This document shows positions 60,744 through 64,000 of a stretch of DNA of 64,000 nt, piece after piece. The notes below the pieces were generated by a model. It did not search any database. It was not told where the DNA came from and saw only the letters and a list, made by a program, of their open reading frames with translations. Location of the stretch: contig NZ_CP016447.1 of the NCBI RefSeq assembly GCF_001714725.1, forward strand, positions 1,141,501 to 1,205,500. Reading direction: 5' to 3'. Each line of letters begins with the position of its first letter. Position 1 is the stretch's first letter. The stretch comes from Acidovorax sp. RAC01 (GTDB lineage Bacteria > Pseudomonadota > Gammaproteobacteria > Burkholderiales > Burkholderiaceae_C). A program made the position numbers and the translations under genes.

Positions 60744-62003
60744 ATGAACGAAATCCTGAGCTTCTGGGCGCAATGGCTGCGGCCCTCGGCCGGGCTGCCC
60801 ACGGTGCAATGGTCGCTGCTGCTGGCGGTGGCCGCGATGGCCGGATACCTGACGCAGCGCCACACCGGCCTGCCCAAGGTGCTCGGCTACTCGCTGGTAG
60901 GCACGGCGGCGGGCCTGGCCGGCTTCAGCGGGGCCGTGTGGCCGCTGCAGGGCATCGGCCTGTTCCTGCTGGAGCTGGGCATTGCGCTGGTGCTGTTTGA
61001 GTGCGGCGGGCGCATTCCGCTGCGCTGGTTCCGCCACAACCCGATGGTGCTGGTGCAGAGCATTGCCGAATCGGTGCTGACGTACTTTGCCGTGTACTGG
61101 GTGCTGGTGTGGCTGCAGCTGCCCGCGCAGGCCGCCGGGCCGCTGGCGCTGGTGGCGCTGGCCGCATCGCCCGCCGTACTGACGCGCGTGGTCACCGACA
61201 CCCGCGCCGCCGGACCGGTGACGGAGCGCGCCATCGTGCTCACCACGCTGTCCACGCTGTACGCCCTCACCCTGGGCAGCGCCAAGGCCGAGCTGATCAA
61301 CCGCCAGAGCGTGACGCTGATGGAGACGGTGTACCCGGTGGTGGTGGTGCTGGGGGTGTCCATCGTCATTGCAGCCGTGCTGGCGCTGGTGCTGCGCATG
61401 GCGCTGCGCTTCATGAGCCCCACGAGCGAGAACACGTCGATGCTGTTCCTGGCGCTGGTGGCCGCGGGCACGGCCGTGGCGGCGCACATGGGGGGCTCGG
61501 CCCCGCTGGCGGCGCTTTTGGGCGGCATGTTGCTCAAGCAGCTCAACCCGCGCCCGTGGGCATGGCCACGGCAGCTGGGCAATGCATCGTCGCTGCTGAC
61601 CATGCTGATGTTTGTGCTGGTCTCCACCGTGGCGGCGCAGGCCGACTGGAGCGCACCTGTGGCAGGCGTGGTGCTGGCCCTGATCGCCGTGCGACTGCTG
61701 GCCAAGGCGCTGGGCGTGGCGCTGGGCAACGTGGGCAGCGGCGCCAGCTGGAAGCAGGCCTTGTGGGTCGGCTGCGCGATGACGCCGATGTCTTCCATTG
61801 CCCTGCTGATTGCCTCGCAGTTCGTGCTGGCATCGCCCGCCACCGGGCATGTGATTGCTGGCGTGGCGCTACCGGCCATCTTGCTGATGGAAGTGCTGGG
61901 CGCGGTGATTGCCACCGTGGCCATCTACCGTGCGGGCGAAAGCTCGAAACCCTGGGCACCGCTGACCCGCGGCCACAACGGAGACAACCCCCGTGAGTCT
62001 TGA
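60744..62003 (+). CDS. CPA2-type cation/proton antiporter (Kef-like)
   Basis: Integral membrane antiporter of 419 residues with about 12 helices, of the Kef/NapA type: [19 protein letters not shown] [18 protein letters not shown] and [15 protein letters not shown]. No C-terminal TrkA-N (RCK) domain is present, unlike KefC. Probably exchanges potassium or sodium for protons. Its end overlaps the ybdK-type gene. Confidence 0.8.
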   Translation: MNEILSFWAQWLRPSAGLPTVQWSLLLAVAAMAGYLTQRHTGLPKVLGYSLVGTAAGLAGFSGAVWPLQGIGLFLLELGIALVLFECGGRIPLRWFRHNPMVLVQSIAESVLTYFAVYWVLVWLQLPAQAAGPLALVALAASPAVLTRVVTDTRAAGPVTERAIVLTTLSTLYALTLGSAKAELINRQSVTLMETVYPVVVVLGVSIVIAAVLALVLRMALRFMSPTSENTSMLFLALVAAGTAVAAHMGGSAPLAALLGGMLLKQLNPRPWAWPRQLGNASSLLTMLMFVLVSTVAAQADWSAPVAGVVLALIAVRLLAKALGVALGNVGSGASWKQALWVGCAMTPMSSIALLIASQFVLASPATGHVIAGVALPAILLMEVLGAVIATVAIYRAGESSKPWAPLTRGHNGDNPRES

Positions 62004-63117
62004 AGCCTTCAACCATTCCGAACCGCTGACGCTGGGCGTGGAGCTGGAGCTGCAGCTCGTCAACACCAATGACTACGACCTCGCGCCGTATGCCGAGGAC
62101 ATGCTGCGCCTCATGAAGAAAATCCCGCTGCCCGGCAGCGTGGTGCCCGAGATGACGAACAGCATGATCGAGATATCGACCGGCATCTGCCACTCCAGCA
62201 GCGAGGTGCTGGGCCAGCTCACGCCCATCCGCGATGCGCTGGTCAAAAGCGCCGACAAGCTCAACATTGCCGTGGTGGGCGGCGGCACGCACCCGTTCCA
62301 GCAGTGGCACGAGCGCCGCATCTACGACAAGCCGCGCTTTCGCGAGCTGTCGGAGCTGTACGGCTATCTCTCCAAGCAGTTCACCATCTTCGGCCAGCAT
62401 GTGCACATCGGCTGCCCCGATGCCAATGCCGCGCTGCTGATGCTGCACCGCATGAGCCGCTACATCCCGCACTTCATCGCATTGTCGGCCTCAAGCCCCT
62501 ACGTGCAGGGCCAGGACACGGCCTTTGACTCGGCCCGGCTCAACTCCGTGTTCGCGTTCCCGCTGTCGGGCCGCGCGCCCATGGCGCTCACCTGGGACGA
62601 CTTCACGGTGTACTTCGACAAGATGACGCGCACCGGCGTGGTCAAGAGCATGAAGGATTTTTACTGGGACATCCGCCCCAAGCCCGAGTTCGGCACCATC
62701 GAGATCCGCGTGTTCGACACGCCGCTGACCATCGAGCGCGCCGCGGCTTTGGCGGGCTACGTGCAGGCGCTGGGCGCATGGTTTCTGGCCGACCAGCCCT
62801 TCATGCCGGCGGAAGACGACTACCTGGTCTACACCTACAACCGCTTTCAGGCGTGCCGCTTTGGCATGGACGCGGTGTATGTGGACCCAGCCACGGGCGA
62901 CCACATGCCGCTGCGCGAGCACATCCTGCGCACCATGGACCGTGTTGCCACCCATGCGGCCATGCAGGGATCGGCCAGCGCCATGCACATGCTGCGCACG
63001 GAGGTCGAGGCCGGCCAGAACGATGCACGCTGGCTGCGCCAGCGGCAAAGCGAAGAGCAGCTGCTGGCCGAGGTGAGTCGCCAGGCCGCGCAGCGCTTTC
63101 GTGGCGCGAGGCCCTGA
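61993..63117 (+). CDS. ybdK: YbdK-family carboxylate-amine ligase (glutamate-cysteine ligase-like)
   Basis: ATP-grasp-like ligase of the GCS2 family, 374 residues, with [19 protein letters not shown], the [12 protein letters not shown] region and [14 protein letters not shown]. coli YbdK has weak glutamate-cysteine ligase activity; the real substrate may differ. The start is GTG at 61993, overlapping the antiporter gene by 11 nt, so the two are coupled. Confidence 0.82.
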   Translation: MSLEAFNHSEPLTLGVELELQLVNTNDYDLAPYAEDMLRLMKKIPLPGSVVPEMTNSMIEISTGICHSSSEVLGQLTPIRDALVKSADKLNIAVVGGGTHPFQQWHERRIYDKPRFRELSELYGYLSKQFTIFGQHVHIGCPDANAALLMLHRMSRYIPHFIALSASSPYVQGQDTAFDSARLNSVFAFPLSGRAPMALTWDDFTVYFDKMTRTGVVKSMKDFYWDIRPKPEFGTIEIRVFDTPLTIERAAALAGYVQALGAWFLADQPFMPAEDDYLVYTYNRFQACRFGMDAVYVDPATGDHMPLREHILRTMDRVATHAAMQGSASAMHMLRTEVEAGQNDARWLRQRQSEEQLLAEVSRQAAQRFRGARP

Positions 63118-63132
63118 GGCCAGGCCCTGTGC

Positions 63133-63531
63133 TCACGCCGGCAGGGCCTGCCGGCGCGCGAGCTGCGTGCGTCCCGCGTAACCCCAGTCGATGGCGGGCA
63201 GCTCGCGCACCACCACATAGCTGGCTTCGGCCAGCGCGGCGCCATCGGCAAGCTGGCGCTGCAGCTCGGCAAACGCGGCCTGGATGAATGCGGCCTTCTC
63301 GTCGGGCGTGTTGGTTCCCTGCGTGATGCCGATCTCCAGCAAAGCGGTGGGCTGCGTGGGCGGCAACCCGCCGATGTACCAGCGCCCTGCGGGCAGCTCC
63401 TCGACGATGACTGCAGTGACCGCGCGGCGCTTGCCCAGCAGGCTTGCCGTGATGTCGGTGAGCGCGGTGGCCAGGTGGCAGCAGCGCTCGGCGCTCTGGG
63501 GTGGAGAGACTTTCAGCACGAGTGTGGGCAT
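63133..63531 (-). CDS. Tautomerase-family protein
   Basis: A 132-residue tautomerase. The mature N terminus would be Pro (MPTLVLKVSPP), the catalytic proline of the 4-oxalocrotonate tautomerase superfamily; the family here is larger, with two repeat-like halves (LLEIGITQGTNT region). It probably acts on a small unsaturated keto acid. The start overlaps the 3' end of the upstream small gene by 19 nt. The ATG at 63531 is chosen so that Pro is residue 2. Confidence 0.8.
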   Translation of the reverse strand: MPTLVLKVSPPQSAERCCHLATALTDITASLLGKRRAVTAVIVEELPAGRWYIGGLPPTQPTALLEIGITQGTNTPDEKAAFIQAAFAELQRQLADGAALAEASYVVVRELPAIDWGYAGRTQLARRQALPA

Positions 63532-63800
63532 GGTGTATGGCACTCCGCAAAAGAGGTAGACGACGCAGAAGGGGACGACAAAGAAGGCGCAGAACGCGCA
63601 TGCGCCAACGGCTTGCCAAAAGTCTGCATGCGGCGCAGCCCCTGCAGGGCATGCGCGAGACCGCTTCGCAGCACGCAGACCACCCAGGTGCAGGCATCGC
63701 TGATCGCCTGCCGGCGCAGTTGCAGCGCCCGCCGCCTGGCGGCTTCGTGCAGTTGTTTATAGTCCTCGGCAGGTGAAGGGGGCCTTGGCGGTGAACTCAT
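63513..63800 (-). CDS. Small hypothetical protein upstream of the tautomerase
   Basis: A 95-residue protein, MSSPPRPPSPAEDYKQLHE to HTPCPHSC, basic and arginine-rich in the first half (ARRRALQLRRQAISDA) with a low-complexity serine stretch near the end. ATG 63800 has an AAAGGA site 7 nt upstream. It overlaps the tautomerase gene and faces a divergent LysR gene. No function is recognised; it may be a real operon partner or a chance frame with a good ribosome site. Confidence 0.5.
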   Translation of the reverse strand: MSSPPRPPSPAEDYKQLHEAARRRALQLRRQAISDACTWVVCVLRSGLAHALQGLRRMQTFGKPLAHARSAPSLSSPSASSTSFAECHTPCPHSC

Positions 63801-63921
63801 GGTGTTTCCTTTCGGTGGATGGGTCGGATCCACTGTAGGCACCGACCGGTGACCTGGAAACCGTGCGCGGCGCAACAGCGTTTTGCACCATGGGCAAAGC
63901 GGTGGCCATTACCATCGCCCC

Positions 63922-64000
63922 ATGCGCGAGATCCGCTTTGACGACATGCACCTGTTTGTGCGGGTGGCCGACCTGGGCGCGCTCTCTGCCGTGGCACGCG
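63922..64000 (+). CDS. LysR-family regulator, N-terminal part only
   Basis: Starts MREIRFDDMHLFVRVADLG, the first helix and turn of a LysR helix-turn-helix, cut off by the window edge after 26 codons. Divergent from the small gene and tautomerase across 121 bp, so it is a probable regulator of them. Confidence 0.65.
   Translation, partial: MREIRFDDMHLFVRVADLGALSAVAR

Overview
The window reads as chromosome of a high-GC betaproteobacterium of the Comamonadaceae, close to Acidovorax. This rests on gene content and order: an spc ribosomal operon, an ABC-type glycerol regulon, the recG/oxyR and rpe/gph/trpEGDC/ung neighbourhoods, Bug-type receptors, and short dispersed repeats of the kind common in that family. 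It was judged from the sequence alone, so the genus is an inference. No rRNA, tRNA, CRISPR array or prophage was seen.

Layout. (1) 1-2.6 kb: leftward spc operon rplN-rplX-rplE-rpsN-rpsH-rplF (rplF runs off the edge) behind a near-consensus sigma-70 promoter. (2) 2.6-13.2 kb: a self-contained glycerol regulon. glpSTPQUV (ABC importer) runs left and ends at a strong terminator. glpD follows with its own control region. glpR-glpK run right from the shared control region. Import, phosphorylation, oxidation to dihydroxyacetone phosphate and regulation are all present. (3) 13.3-15.1 kb: proC and ubiA. (4) 15.2-22.0 kb: a signalling operon (CHASE3/GAF hybrid kinase with three receivers, CheR, CheB, receiver-kinase) facing a single-domain response regulator. 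(5) 22.2-23.8 kb: dps and oxyR (peroxide defence). (6) 23.8-30.6 kb: an accessory islet between oxyR and recG holding an IS5-family element with target duplication, two overlapping LysR genes behind a perfect 16-bp palindrome, a LacI-type repressor and a large AT-rich orphan Tat/lipoprotein gene. (7) 30.7-40.5 kb: recG, HD-GYP protein, PfkB kinase, queA, gamma-glutamyltransferase, Bug receptor and LysR. (8) 40.6-46.8 kb: DUF3253, ung and the leftward trp operon trpE-chorismate mutase-trpG-lysE-trpD-small membrane protein-trpC. (9) 46.8-58.1 kb: the gph and rpe neighbourhood, interrupted by a chalcone-isomerase-like protein, an MCP, an SH3/SPFH pair, a two-component system and a small secreted protein. 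(10) 58.1-64 kb: apaG, a COG4389 membrane protein, a CPA2 antiporter, a YbdK-type ligase, a tautomerase unit and the start of a divergent LysR gene.

The most unusual parts are the 23.8-30.6 kb islet (orphan lipoprotein plus regulators with no visible enzyme targets), the motifs shared by the two separate glp control regions, and two dispersed repeat families. One repeat is about 77 nt and sits inside two operons in the direction of transcription. The other is a small palindrome at gene 3' ends.
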